Shown here piece by piece: positions 21,643 to 29,856 of a stretch of 64,000 nt of DNA. A program made the position numbers and the translations under genes. Below the pieces are notes generated by a model. The model was not told the origin of the DNA and searched no databases. It was given only the letters and a program-made list of their open reading frames with translations. Source of the stretch: Paraburkholderia sp. HP33-1 (GTDB lineage Bacteria; Pseudomonadota; Gammaproteobacteria; Burkholderiales; Burkholderiaceae); NCBI RefSeq assembly GCF_021390595.1, contig NZ_JAJEJR010000001.1:3100001-3164000 (forward strand). Direction: 5' to 3'. Every line of letters begins with the position of its first letter. The stretch's first letter is position 1.

Positions 21643-22386
21643 ATGAACCAGACCATCCTCATCGTCGATGACGATCCCGTCGTACGCGACCTCGTCAGCG
21701 GATATCTGCACGGGCGCGGCTTCAAGGTCGCCACGCTCGACAATGGCTTGGCGTTGCAGCGCAGATTGCAGCAGGAGCGTCCTGCGCTCGTCGTGCTCGA
21801 CATCATGATGCCGGAGCTTGACGGCATCAGCGCGCTGCGCGCCTTGCGTGTTGCCGGCGACGACATTCCTGTCATCCTGCTGACCGCGCGCGCCGATACG
21901 ATCGATCGCGTGATCGGCCTCGAACTCGGCGCCGATGATTATCTCGGCAAGCCGTTCGAACCGAGCGAACTCGTCGCGCGGATTCGCACCGTGCTGCGCC
22001 GTCGCGGCTCGATTGCGCCGGGCGCGCCCGAGCAGCGCGCGCCCTATCATTTCGGCCGCTTCGAAGTGAACTTCCCCGCGCGCGAGCTGCGCCGCGACGG
22101 CGAGCGCATCACGTTGCGTTCAAGCGAATTCGCGATGCTGAAGATATTCGTCACGCACGCGATGACCGTGCTCACACGCGCGCAGCTGCTCGAAAAGCTG
22201 CACGGCAATAGCGAAGCGCACCGCAATCGCAGCCTCGACGTGTCGATCTGGCGTTTGCGCCGGCTGATCGAAGTGGACCCGTCGGAACCGCGTTACGTGC
22301 AGACGGTGTGGGGACGCGGTTATGTGTTCGTGCCGGACGGCGAGATCGGCGCGGCCGAGCGCGGGCTTGCGCCGTCGCTCGGCTAG
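21643..22386 (+). CDS. OmpR-family response regulator without adjacent kinase
   Basis: 247 residues: receiver domain 1-120 with Asp pair DDD (9-11), phospho-acceptor Asp53 in VVLDIMMP, Thr81 and Lys103; winged-helix DNA-binding domain about 140-235 with LRSSEFAMLKIFVTHAMTVLTRAQLLEKLHG and the C-terminal RYVQTVWGRGYVFVPDG. It is a transcription factor expected to bind direct repeats. No histidine kinase is next to it; 70 of the first 110 residues are identical, without gaps, to the regulator at 24782, so the kinase at 25519 may serve both. It is 101 bp downstream of the lipoprotein gene. Confidence 0.95.
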   Translation: MNQTILIVDDDPVVRDLVSGYLHGRGFKVATLDNGLALQRRLQQERPALVVLDIMMPELDGISALRALRVAGDDIPVILLTARADTIDRVIGLELGADDYLGKPFEPSELVARIRTVLRRRGSIAPGAPEQRAPYHFGRFEVNFPARELRRDGERITLRSSEFAMLKIFVTHAMTVLTRAQLLEKLHGNSEAHRNRSLDVSIWRLRRLIEVDPSEPRYVQTVWGRGYVFVPDGEIGAAERGLAPSLG

Positions 22387-22480
22387 CGGCGCGGATCGAC
22401 CGAGGCCAGTCGACGCAACCTACGCGTCGCACATGACGCGCAGCGCGCCGTTGTGCGCACCGCGCTGGCGCAACCGACGG

Positions 22481-23152
22481 TCAAAACGTCAGCACGCTCA
22501 GAAACATCCTCTGCAGCCAGCCCATCGTCGTCGCATCGTTCACCATGCCGATGCCCGCCTGTTCGATGCGCGCGTTCGCGACCTTGCTCGATGAGACGTA
22601 GTTGCCTGCTTCGATATCCTTAGGATTGACGATACCCGACAGCCGCAGACGGTCGCGGTTACCGCTCATCGAGATCACCTTCTCGCCCGACACCACGAGA
22701 TTGCCGCCCGACACCGTGCCGATCACGGTCACGGCGAGCGTGCCGGTCATGTCGCTGTTGTCGCTCAGATTGCCCTGCCCCTTGTAGTCGGTGCTGGCCG
22801 TGCCGATGTTGAACAGTTTCGCGAGCCGCGCGGCGGCACTGGTCGACTGGTCCGCGGCGGTCGCGGTGATGCTGCTCGCGCGGCTCGCCGATGCATTCGC
22901 GCTGTTGTTGCCGCTGTACGATTCCGACAACCGGATCGTCAGCACGTCGCCGATATGCTGTGCGCGCGGCGTCTCATACAGCAACAGCGGCGCGCCGGCC
23001 TGATAGATCGCGCCTTGCGTGTTGACGTTCAACGGCGCGGACACGAGCGGCGGCGCCATCGGCGTTTCGACGATCGACTTGGTCTGCGTGCTCGAACAGG
23101 CCGCGAGACAACTCGCGGCGCCGAGCGCGAGGGTGAAACGTAGCGCAGTCAT
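22481..23152 (-). CDS. FlgH-like (flagellar L-ring) lipoprotein outside a flagellar operon
   Basis: 223 residues from ATG 23152 (MTALRFTLALGAASCLAACSS): signal peptide with lipobox LAAC, lipidated Cys19. The body follows FlgH: AIYQAGAPLLLYETPRAQHIGDVLTIRL, a Ser/Ala/Asn-rich stretch, DYKGQGNLSDNSDMTGTLAVTVIGTVSGGNLVVSGEKVI, LRLSGIVNPKDIEAGNYVSSSKVANARIEQAG and ending MGWLQRMFLSVLTF. FlgH forms the L-ring around the flagellar rod in the outer membrane. No flgG, flgI or other flagellar gene is nearby, so this is a secondary homologue or a repurposed ring lipoprotein. It converges on the regulator at 21643. Confidence 0.85.
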   Translation of the reverse strand: MTALRFTLALGAASCLAACSSTQTKSIVETPMAPPLVSAPLNVNTQGAIYQAGAPLLLYETPRAQHIGDVLTIRLSESYSGNNSANASASRASSITATAADQSTSAAARLAKLFNIGTASTDYKGQGNLSDNSDMTGTLAVTVIGTVSGGNLVVSGEKVISMSGNRDRLRLSGIVNPKDIEAGNYVSSSKVANARIEQAGIGMVNDATTMGWLQRMFLSVLTF

Positions 23153-23265
23153 GCGGGCTCCGTGGCGAGAAAGTTGAAATGGAGTTGAAGCGCGGCGGCG
23201 CTTGCCAGACACCACCTGGTTTCGCCGTTGGGATTGCACAGATAGCGAGACATGCCAATCAATCG

Positions 23266-23979
23266 TCAACCCGCGTCGGCGCCGCTCGCCTGCCATTGCC
23301 GCACGACCGCTTTCATCCAGGCATCCGAGCCCTTCAGCAGATACGTGAGCGTGCCGTTGCGGGTACCCGGCAAAAAGCACAGCGTGATCGAACTCACCGC
23401 GTTCTCCCAGACGTACATCGGCATCGCGCCCGGCGCGGCGGCGTTGCGTGTCGCGAGACGCGGCGGCCCGTAACGGTCCTCGAGCATGTCGCGCAGATCC
23501 TCGGCGGTCAGCTCGTCGATCACGAACGACATCTCATAGAGACGCAACGCGCCCTGCCCGTCGATGCGCGTGAAGCGCAACACATGATCGAGCGCCGGAG
23601 TGCCATCGACCACCGCCTGCGACACTGCCCAGCGCTCGTCATCGCGATGCGCCCAGCGGCACGCGACGCTCAGGCTATCGTGCGACTTCAGCCGCATGCC
23701 GAGCGTACCGGCCTGCACGTCCGTCTCACAGATCGGCACGCTGCCGACCGGCGTCGCGCGCACCGTCGCGCCCGCGCGGAATTCATCGATCGTGATGCCG
23801 AGCGCGATGCCGCGAAAGGAAAACGGCGCGTCCGGCGCGTGCCGGCGCGTGTCGGTGACAACGCTATTCGATGCCACGCCGGCCGCCGTCGCATTGCGCG
23901 CGATGGGCTGGGCGTGCGCGGCGCCCGACAGCACACTGCCGAGCAGCATCAATGCACATACCGTCCGGGTGAGCGTCAT
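23266..23979 (-). CDS. Exported protein of unknown function
   Basis: 237 residues with a clear signal peptide (TVCALMLLGSVLSGAAHA|Q). The mature part contains APFSFRGIALGITIDEF, ICETDVQAG, RLYEMSFVIDELTAEDLRDMLEDRYGPPRL and VWENAVSSITLCFLPG. The phrase G-I-x-L-G-x-x-x-x-E-F followed by a 'L...RYG.P' segment is seen in many periplasmic proteins of unknown function. It lies 113 bp upstream of the FlgH-like gene in the same direction and 3 bp after the small lipoprotein gene, so these look like one unit. Confidence 0.75.
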   Translation of the reverse strand: MTLTRTVCALMLLGSVLSGAAHAQPIARNATAAGVASNSVVTDTRRHAPDAPFSFRGIALGITIDEFRAGATVRATPVGSVPICETDVQAGTLGMRLKSHDSLSVACRWAHRDDERWAVSQAVVDGTPALDHVLRFTRIDGQGALRLYEMSFVIDELTAEDLRDMLEDRYGPPRLATRNAAAPGAMPMYVWENAVSSITLCFLPGTRNGTLTYLLKGSDAWMKAVVRQWQASGADAG

Positions 23980-23982
23980 GAT

Positions 23983-24180
23983 TCAATCGATCGCGGAAGC
24001 GCACATGTCGAAAGGCGTCGCCGCCGCATGGCCGACGACCGGCAAAACTTTCAGGGTCGCCGCTGTGACCCGGCACGGCAGCGCCGCGGCGCCGCAGCCA
24101 CCGAGCGACAACAGCAGCGCGCCGAAAACGAGCCACGCCACGGCGCGCCGCGCATGCTCAGGAGTTCTTGATAACGGCAC
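23983..24180 (-). CDS. Small lipoprotein of unknown function
   Basis: 65 residues: hydrophobic AVAWLVFGALLLSLGGC gives a lipobox with Cys29, followed by a compact 36-residue mature part GAAALPCRVTAATLKVLPVVGHAAATPFDMCASAID with two further Cys. Such short Cys-containing lipoproteins recur in Burkholderiales (I recall a DUF6726-like family, unverified). It is tightly placed, 3 bp before the exported-protein gene and 15 bp after the small gene at 24196. Confidence 0.65.
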   Translation of the reverse strand: MPLSRTPEHARRAVAWLVFGALLLSLGGCGAAALPCRVTAATLKVLPVVGHAAATPFDMCASAID

Positions 24181-24195
24181 GCGGACCTCGTCGGC

Positions 24196-24387
24196 TCACG
24201 CCGTGGTGTTGACCAGATGGCCGACGAGTCCCGTCCCCGCCGCTGGCTGCGTCGGTTGCGCGAGCGCGGCGCTCTGCAGCGATTTCACCGCGGCGCCGAA
24301 GGAGCCTGAACTGGAGGCCTTCTCCGTGGCCGGCGTATTCGCCAGCGTGGAGACAGGCGTGGAACTGAGCGTATTGCGGATCGTCAT
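24196..24387 (-). CDS. Small protein of unknown function, head of the FlgH-like cluster
   Basis: 63 residues from ATG 24387: MTIRNTLSSTPVSTLANTPA, then a Ser/Ala/Gly-rich segment and GTGLVGHLVNTTA at the end. It has no signal peptide or membrane span and low sequence complexity, so it is likely disordered. The only support is its position as the first of four closely spaced same-strand genes and an intact frame. The larger frame reaching 24720 looks non-coding in its N-terminal part. Confidence 0.45.
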   Translation of the reverse strand: MTIRNTLSSTPVSTLANTPATEKASSSGSFGAAVKSLQSAALAQPTQPAAGTGLVGHLVNTTA

Positions 24388-24781
24388 GATGGGCCTCGCG
24401 AAGGCGCGCTTTGCGCACCGGAATCGGTTGAACGCTACGCGCCGTCGCCCGAGGCTGCGGGCCTCATTCGGCGTGCGGCGCGACGTGCTGCGGGTTGAAT
24501 CATCGCGCCGCGCAATTGCCGACGATGGGCGAAGCAAAGCACGCTTTCGCGCAGTTGTTACGAATCGTTCCGCGCGCTTGCAAGTGCTTTCCTGCGCTTG
24601 CCAACTATTGCCATCGCGTGCCGGTTGTTGCAGATAGCGAGGCCAGGCAGTGCTAAAGTAAGCGCTAAACTTTCGTCGATCTGCCCCCCGACGCGAGCCC
24701 GCCAGCGGCGCACGGCACACAGTAAGCGTTGGTAAGGAAATGCCCGGTCGCGCGTCGGGCGCGCCAGTCTAGAATTTCGCC
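24388..24781. other. Divergent control region between the FlgH-like cluster and the second response regulator
   Basis: 394 bp without a supportable gene. Near the middle-right it holds two direct GCTAAA repeats (24652-24657 and 24664-24669), 12 bp apart, in the arrangement typical for OmpR-family binding sites, about 113 bp before the regulator start. AT content is somewhat higher at 24600-24670 than in neighbouring genes. Confidence 0.5.
24652..24669 (+). promoter_or_regulatory. Direct-repeat candidate operator for the OmpR-type regulator
   Basis: Two GCTAAA copies with a 12-bp period (TGCTAAAGTAA then GCGCTAAAC) upstream of the regulator-kinase pair. OmpR-family dimers commonly bind tandem repeats spaced about 10-12 bp. 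Autoregulation is an inference; no -35/-10 pair was confidently placed. Confidence 0.3.
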
Positions 24782-25522
24782 ATGAATCCACAGGTCCTCA
24801 TCGTCGACGACGATCCGGTCGTACGCGATCTGCTTTGCAAGTTTCTGCAGTCGAACGGCTTCGATGCGTCCGTGCTGCACGACGGCACCCATTTGCAGCG
24901 TCGCCTCGAGCGCGAACGGCCGTCGGTCGTCGTGCTCGACATCATGATGCCGAACACCGACGGCCTGCGCGCGCTCACTGCGTTGCGCGCCGCCGGCGAC
25001 GACATCCCGGTGATCTTCGTGACCGCGCGCGGCACGGTGGCTGACCGCATCGTCGGTCTGTCGCTCGGCGCGGACGACTACCTGACCAAGCCGTTCGATC
25101 CACGCGAGCTGCTCGTGCGCATCCAGACCGTGCTGCGCCGGCGCGGGCCGTCCACCACAAGCGCGCCCGAAGCACGCAAGCGCTATCGCTTCGGTCCGTT
25201 CGAACTCGACTTCGCCACGCGCTCGCTGACCCGCGACGACGCCAAGCTGCCGCTACGCGACAGCGAATTCGCGCTGCTGAAGATCTTCGTCAACAACCCG
25301 TACAAGGTGCTGTCGCGCGTGCTGATTCACGATCTCGTGCATCGCGACAACCTCGCATTCCGCGACCGTAGCCTCGACGTGCCAATCTGGCGCCTGCGCC
25401 GCGTGATCGAGGACGACCCGTCCAATCCGTGCTACGTGCAAACGGTGCGCGGCAAAGGCTACGTGTTCGTACCCGACGCCAGCGGCACGGCCTTCGAGGA
25501 AGAGGCCGCCCCGAGCGCATGA
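24782..25522 (+). CDS. OmpR-family response regulator paired with a histidine kinase
   Basis: 246 residues: receiver 1-120 with Asp9/10/11, phospho-acceptor Asp53 (VVLDIMMP), Thr81 and Lys103; winged-helix output about 140-235 with LRDSEFALLKIFVNNPYKVLSRVLIHDLVH and the end CYVQTVRGKGYVFVPD. The stop overlaps the kinase start by 4 bp, so the two are one coupled two-component system. It is a close paralogue of the regulator at 21643 with identical spacing of all phosphorylation-site residues. The recognition helix regions differ (NSEAHRNRSLDV against DNLAFRDRSLDV), so targets may overlap only partly. Confidence 0.95.
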   Translation: MNPQVLIVDDDPVVRDLLCKFLQSNGFDASVLHDGTHLQRRLERERPSVVVLDIMMPNTDGLRALTALRAAGDDIPVIFVTARGTVADRIVGLSLGADDYLTKPFDPRELLVRIQTVLRRRGPSTTSAPEARKRYRFGPFELDFATRSLTRDDAKLPLRDSEFALLKIFVNNPYKVLSRVLIHDLVHRDNLAFRDRSLDVPIWRLRRVIEDDPSNPCYVQTVRGKGYVFVPDASGTAFEEEAAPSA

Positions 25523-26835
25523 AAAATCCGCTGAACACGCTATTCGGCAGAATGGCGTTGCTGTCGGCGGCGGTGCTGTTCGCGATTCAGGCGAGCTGGT
25601 TCGTGCTGGTGACGATGCAGCCGCCGCGCCATGAAGCCGACGGCTTCGCGCGCGGCATTCTGCTCGTGCTGCAAGCGATCAACGGTGAGCCGTTCAAGGG
25701 CGCCGCGATCCCGCCCGCGATGCGCGTGCATCTGGTGCCCACCTGGAACATGCCGACCAGCGTGCATCTGCGCGAGCCGCAGGAGCGGATGGTGGTCGAG
25801 CTGAGCCGGCATCTGCGCGAGAACCTGCCGGCCGGCACGCAGATCGCCGTCGACGATCTGCATCCGCCGCAGCTGTGGGTGCTGTTTCCGGGCAGATCGA
25901 ACTGGGTCGTCGTGCCGGTCGACGTACCGCCGACGCCGCGCTTCCTGACCGAATCGGTCTCGATGCTGGTCGCCGGGCTGATCCTGTCGTTGTTCGCGGT
26001 GTGGCAGATGCAACGACCGCTGTCGCGTGTCGCCGACGCCTCGCGCGCGTTCGGCGCGGGCGGCCGGCCCGAGCCCGTGCCGGTGCAGGGCCCGCGCGAG
26101 CTGCGCGATCTGATCGGCTCGTTCAACGACATGATGCGGCGCCTGAACGAAGCCGGCGACGACCAGGCGGTGATGCTTGCCGGTGTCGCGCACGATCTGA
26201 AGGCACCGCTCACGCGCCTGAAACTGCGTGCAAGCGTGCTGGTCGACGAAAACGAGCGCGCAGGCCTGATCCGCGACGTCGACTCCCTGACCAACATCGT
26301 CCAGCAGTTCCTCGAATTCGCGGGCCAATCGGCGGACGCCGGACCGCCCGTCGAAGTCGATGAGTTTTTGCGCGAGCAATTTTTCTCGGGCGATGACGCG
26401 CAAGCCGCTGAAGTTGCGGAATTCCCCGAAGCCGCCGAAGCCGCTGAAACCCCGCTCTTCGCGCTCGATCTGAGCGCCGGCCCCTCGTTCACACTGCCGC
26501 GCACGCTGCTCGACCGGCTCGTGACGAACCTGGTCGACAACGCGCTCGAACACGGCATGCCGCCAGTGGAAATTTCAACCGCGCGCAACGACGGTCACTG
26601 GACGATCAGCGTGCGCGACCACGGCCCCGGCATTCCCGACGACCGCATCGCCGCGGCGATGAAGCCGTTCGTGCGGCTCGACGCCGCGCGCGGTGGCGAA
26701 GGCCATTGCGGGCTCGGTCTCGCGATCGTCGCGCGGCTCGCGCAACATCGCGGCGGACGCTGCCTCGTGCGCAATCACACGGGGGGCGGGCTCGAAGTAC
26801 GGATCGAATTGCCGGCGGACCCGGCGCTGTCGTGA
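25519..26835 (+). CDS. Sensor histidine kinase
   Basis: 438 residues from ATG 25519. Two membrane spans (about 12-32 and 145-163) enclose a periplasmic sensor of about 110 residues; HAMP follows (RPLSRVADASRAFGAGG). The H-box is VAHDLKAPLTRLKL with phosphorylated His225, the N-box NLVDNALEHG, G1 DHGPGIPDDR and G2 GHCGLGLAIV. It shows the EnvZ-like layout. A short Glu/Ala-rich insert (AAEVAEFPEAAEAAE, about residues 295-310) sits between the dimerisation and ATPase domains. It is coupled to the regulator upstream and followed by a terminator at 26953. The signal sensed is unknown. Confidence 0.94.
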   Translation: MKNPLNTLFGRMALLSAAVLFAIQASWFVLVTMQPPRHEADGFARGILLVLQAINGEPFKGAAIPPAMRVHLVPTWNMPTSVHLREPQERMVVELSRHLRENLPAGTQIAVDDLHPPQLWVLFPGRSNWVVVPVDVPPTPRFLTESVSMLVAGLILSLFAVWQMQRPLSRVADASRAFGAGGRPEPVPVQGPRELRDLIGSFNDMMRRLNEAGDDQAVMLAGVAHDLKAPLTRLKLRASVLVDENERAGLIRDVDSLTNIVQQFLEFAGQSADAGPPVEVDEFLREQFFSGDDAQAAEVAEFPEAAEAAETPLFALDLSAGPSFTLPRTLLDRLVTNLVDNALEHGMPPVEISTARNDGHWTISVRDHGPGIPDDRIAAAMKPFVRLDAARGGEGHCGLGLAIVARLAQHRGGRCLVRNHTGGGLEVRIELPADPALS

Positions 26836-26952
26836 GGATGCGCGCAGCCGATGGTCCGCGGACCGGGGCACTTTCCGGCCCTTACCGCACCGACTACTTC
26901 GCGGGCCGCGACCTTATAGTCACCCTTGGCAACCTCGATGCCGCCCTTCTCG

Positions 26953-26985
26953 GTCCGTCCACCCCCTGTGGCGGACTTTTTTTTT
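26953..26985 (+). terminator. Rho-independent terminator after the two-component genes
   Basis: GTCCGTCCAC / GTGGCGGAC hairpin with loop CCCCT followed by nine T residues, about 120 bp after the kinase stop. Confidence 0.85.
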
Positions 26986-27025
26986 GCGCTGTCGCAACGT
27001 CCGCAAAGCGCGACAGCGAAGCGCA

Positions 27026-27973
27026 TCAATGCACGAGCCGATCGCGCAGCGCGTCGACCGTCGCCGTAGCAAGACCGAGGCCTCGCGTCAGGTAGCTTGC
27101 CATCGTGCCGTAGCTCGCCTGCACCTGGTTGAAGCCCGCCTGCAGATAATTCTCGTCGACGTTGAGCAACGGCGCCCTGGCCGTCGCGATGGCCTCGCCT
27201 TCCTGCGCGCGCAGCGCGGTGGTTTGAGCGGCGATCGATGGCGCGAGATAGACGTTGCTCAGCAGATAGTCCTGCATGATCACGTCGAGTGGCACGTTGG
27301 CGATGCTGAGCAGGAGGGCCGCGACCCAGCCCGCGCGATCCTTGCCCGCGGTCGAATGGAACAGCTGCGCACCCGTGCCGTTGGCGAGCGCGCCGAGCAA
27401 CGCGCCATACGCGGCTCGCTGCGCGGCGCCCGTCACATACGCGCGCGCCTGCGCCTGCATGAACGCGACGGCGTCTGCCGGTGTATCGAACGGGGGTGCG
27501 ACGAAGTCGTTGGTGCCGAGCACGTTCAGCGTGGAGGATGTCGCGCCGGCCGGCAGTACGTCGGCGCTGCGCGAGATTTCTGCGGGCGTGCGCAGGTCGT
27601 AGACCGACACGATGCCGAGCTTGTCGAGGGTCGCGGCGTCCTTGCCACTCAGCGTCAGCGCGTTCGCGCGATAGAACACGCCGCGCCGCATCTGCTTGCC
27701 GTCGACGGTCAGATAGCCGGCGCCCGCGCCGCCGACATCGCGGAAATTGCTGACCGACATGAGGCGCGGCGTCTCCGGCTGATCCGCTTCGAGACTGCCG
27801 CCGCACGCGGACAGCAGCGTGCTGCCGAAACCTGCTGCCAGCACCGCACCCGCCGAGCCCCTCAGAAAGCGCCGCCGCTGCGCCGACGGTTCGCCCAGCA
27901 TGCCGCGCGCCGCGGGCACGGTCGTGCTCGCAAGGGCGCGGAAAGGCGAACGGTTTTTCGCGGTAACGTGCAT
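27026..27973 (-). CDS. Tyrosine-phosphatase-like Tat lipoprotein with Ser in place of the catalytic Cys
   Basis: 315 residues from ATG 27973. A twin-arginine signal (QRRRFLRGSAGAVLAAGFG, Arg33-35) ends in a lipobox LLSAC (Cys57), so it is probably exported folded and lipidated. The domain follows the PtpB/Y_phosphatase3 type: SVSNFRDVGG, RRGVFYRANAL, LGIVSVYDLRTPAEI, and the P-loop HSTAGKDRAGW. The family P-loop is HCxxGKDRTG; here the nucleophile position is Ser207 (codon TCG, 27353-27355) and Thr is Ala214. If correct, ordinary phosphatase chemistry is not expected. The start is not certain; no good ribosome site is seen. Confidence 0.8.
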   Translation of the reverse strand: MHVTAKNRSPFRALASTTVPAARGMLGEPSAQRRRFLRGSAGAVLAAGFGSTLLSACGGSLEADQPETPRLMSVSNFRDVGGAGAGYLTVDGKQMRRGVFYRANALTLSGKDAATLDKLGIVSVYDLRTPAEISRSADVLPAGATSSTLNVLGTNDFVAPPFDTPADAVAFMQAQARAYVTGAAQRAAYGALLGALANGTGAQLFHSTAGKDRAGWVAALLLSIANVPLDVIMQDYLLSNVYLAPSIAAQTTALRAQEGEAIATARAPLLNVDENYLQAGFNQVQASYGTMASYLTRGLGLATATVDALRDRLVH

Positions 27974-28396
27974 CGGGGGCGCCAGGTGTCTAGGAGTAAG
28001 AGGATGGGGCAGCCGGGGCCGCAGGCGCAGTTTAACGGTCGCCAATAACTTTTGCGTTACATCGTAGGGCTTAGTAAGAAAAAAAGAGGTACGGTTCAGC
28101 CTCATCCATGCCGCTCTAATGGGGCCGCGACGGCGCGCGAGCACGCGAGGCACGTGATTCCTGGCTCCGCGCGCATGTGCCACTGATTTCCATTCGTTTG
28201 CGTTACCTTAGCGGCTGTTACCGTACCGATGCCATTTTTTCCCCCAACCCGCCGCATGATGCCGCATCCTCGTAGAATACGGACACCCCACCATCGAGCC
28301 CCCGCAGGCAAAAGAAACCTGGAGACCCGAAGGGCAAAGCGCTCGCGGCGAGCCGCCGCGCCGTGTGAGATCGTCTGAAACCGCAGTTCCACAATC
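27974..28396. other. Intergenic region between the phosphatase-like gene and dadA
   Basis: 423 bp separating divergent genes. The phosphatase-side half has a poly-A patch (AAGAAAAAAAGAGG, around 28074-28087) and the centre (28190-28280) is comparatively AT-rich, so both promoters are likely here. I placed no hexamers with confidence. A frame extending the phosphatase upstream to 28183 is open but lacks signal-peptide character. Confidence 0.45.
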
Positions 28397-29662
28397 ATGA
28401 AAACGATCGTTCTCGGCGGCGGCGTGATCGGCGTCGCCACTGCTTTTTATCTGTCACAGCAAGGCTGCGACGTGACGGTGATCGAGCGCGAACCCGACGT
28501 CGCCTTGTCCACGAGTTTCGGGAACGCCGGCGTGATCGCGCCGGGCTACGTGACGCCGTGGGCCGCCCCCGGCATGCCGACGAAAATCCTCAGGTACCTG
28601 TTCAAGCCTACCTCGCCGTTGATCTTCCGACCCACGCTCGATCCGGCCCAATGGCGCTGGATTGCGCGCTGGCTGCGCGAGTGCAACCTCGAACGCTTTA
28701 GCGTGAACAAGCAGCGGATGCAGCGCATCGCGTACTACAGTCGCGCGTGCCTGCATGAATTCCGCGGCCGTCATCCGTTCGACTACGGCCGCAGCCAAGG
28801 CTATCTGCAGCTGTTTCGCAGCGAGTACGACGTCGAGCTCGCGCAGCCGGCGCTCGCGGTGCTGCGTGACGCGGGCATCACGCATCGCGAAGTCAGCGCC
28901 GCGCAATGCGTGGAGATCGAACCGGGCCTGCGCTGGGCACGTCAGGCGCCGTTTTCCGGCCTCTATCTGCCCGACGACGAAGCCGGTGACTGTGCGCGCT
29001 TCACTCGCGAGCTGCGCGCGATCTGCGAGCGCAATGGTGTGAGCTTTCGCTTCGACACACGCGTCAAATCGCTCGATGTCGAGGATGCGACCGTGCGCGG
29101 CGTGCGTATTCAAAGCGAGCACGGTGCACAGACGCTGCCGGCCGACGCGGTGGTCGTCGCGCTCGGGGTCGATAGCGCCGCGCTGCTCGCGCCGCTCGGC
29201 GTCAAGGTGCCGCTCTATCCGGTGAAGGGCTATTCCGCGACGCTGCCCGTGATCGACGAAGAAAAAGCGCCGCGCGCGGCGCTGATGGACGAGTCGCTGA
29301 AGACTGCGATCACGCGCTTCGGCAACAACCTGCGCATCGCGGGGACGGCGGAGCTCGGTAATCGCCAGACGACGCTGCGCGAGCAAGCGTTGCAAACGCT
29401 GCTGACGGTGCTGCGCGACTGGTTTCCGCACGCCGCCAATGCGACTTCCGCGCACTTCTGGGTCGGCCGCCGGCCGATGACGCCCGATGGCGCGCCGCTG
29501 CTCGGTCCATGCAACATCGACAACTTATGGCTGAACCTCGGGCACGGCTCGACGGGTTGGGCGATGTCGATGGGCTCGGGGCGGGTGGTTGCGGATCTGA
29601 TCACGCAACGCAAGCCGGAGATTGATCTCGATGGGTTGACGCTCGCGCGCTATCGCAAATGA
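28397..29662 (+). CDS. dadA: D-amino acid dehydrogenase, small subunit type
   Basis: 421 residues, family length. N-terminal FAD fold MKTIVLGGGVIGVATAFYLSQ, followed by FGNAGVIAPGYVTPWAAPGMP, the DadA signature. The C-terminal FAD-interacting part reads VGRRPMTPDGAPLLGPCNIDNLWLNLGHGSTGWAMSMGSGR. The enzyme oxidatively deaminates D-amino acids (D-alanine best) and passes electrons to the respiratory chain from the inner membrane face. It is a single-gene unit ended by a strong terminator. Burkholderiales usually carry several DadA-like paralogues, so substrate range here is inferred. Confidence 0.93.
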   Translation: MKTIVLGGGVIGVATAFYLSQQGCDVTVIEREPDVALSTSFGNAGVIAPGYVTPWAAPGMPTKILRYLFKPTSPLIFRPTLDPAQWRWIARWLRECNLERFSVNKQRMQRIAYYSRACLHEFRGRHPFDYGRSQGYLQLFRSEYDVELAQPALAVLRDAGITHREVSAAQCVEIEPGLRWARQAPFSGLYLPDDEAGDCARFTRELRAICERNGVSFRFDTRVKSLDVEDATVRGVRIQSEHGAQTLPADAVVVALGVDSAALLAPLGVKVPLYPVKGYSATLPVIDEEKAPRAALMDESLKTAITRFGNNLRIAGTAELGNRQTTLREQALQTLLTVLRDWFPHAANATSAHFWVGRRPMTPDGAPLLGPCNIDNLWLNLGHGSTGWAMSMGSGRVVADLITQRKPEIDLDGLTLARYRK

Positions 29663-29693
29663 GCCGGACATAACGTCCCGCGACCACGCAAAA

Positions 29694-29736
29694 GAAAACC
29701 GGGCTCCCCCTTTCAGGCGAGCCCGGTTTCTTTTTT
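29694..29736. terminator. Bidirectional terminator between dadA and gltD
   Basis: Stem GAAAACCGGGCTC / GAGCCCGGTTTC, with TTTTTT on the plus side and a T-rich run (TTTTCTTTT) when read on the minus strand. It serves dadA (plus) and is suitably placed for gltD (minus), which converge here. Confidence 0.9.
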
Positions 29737-29856
29737 CACTGCATCGCTTTACCGCTATCGACGCCCTTCATGGGGCGCCTTGTCGTCTCCACGTCTTCCT
29801 GCAAATCGAGGCCGGCGCACGGTCCGGAACAACCCGCGCACACCGGCTGAAGACGT

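Noticed and set aside
26987..27018. Hairpin CGCTGTCGC/GCGACAGCG as terminator of the phosphatase-like gene
   Set aside because: No T-run follows on the minus strand; it directly abuts the terminator of the kinase gene on the other strand and may be chance.
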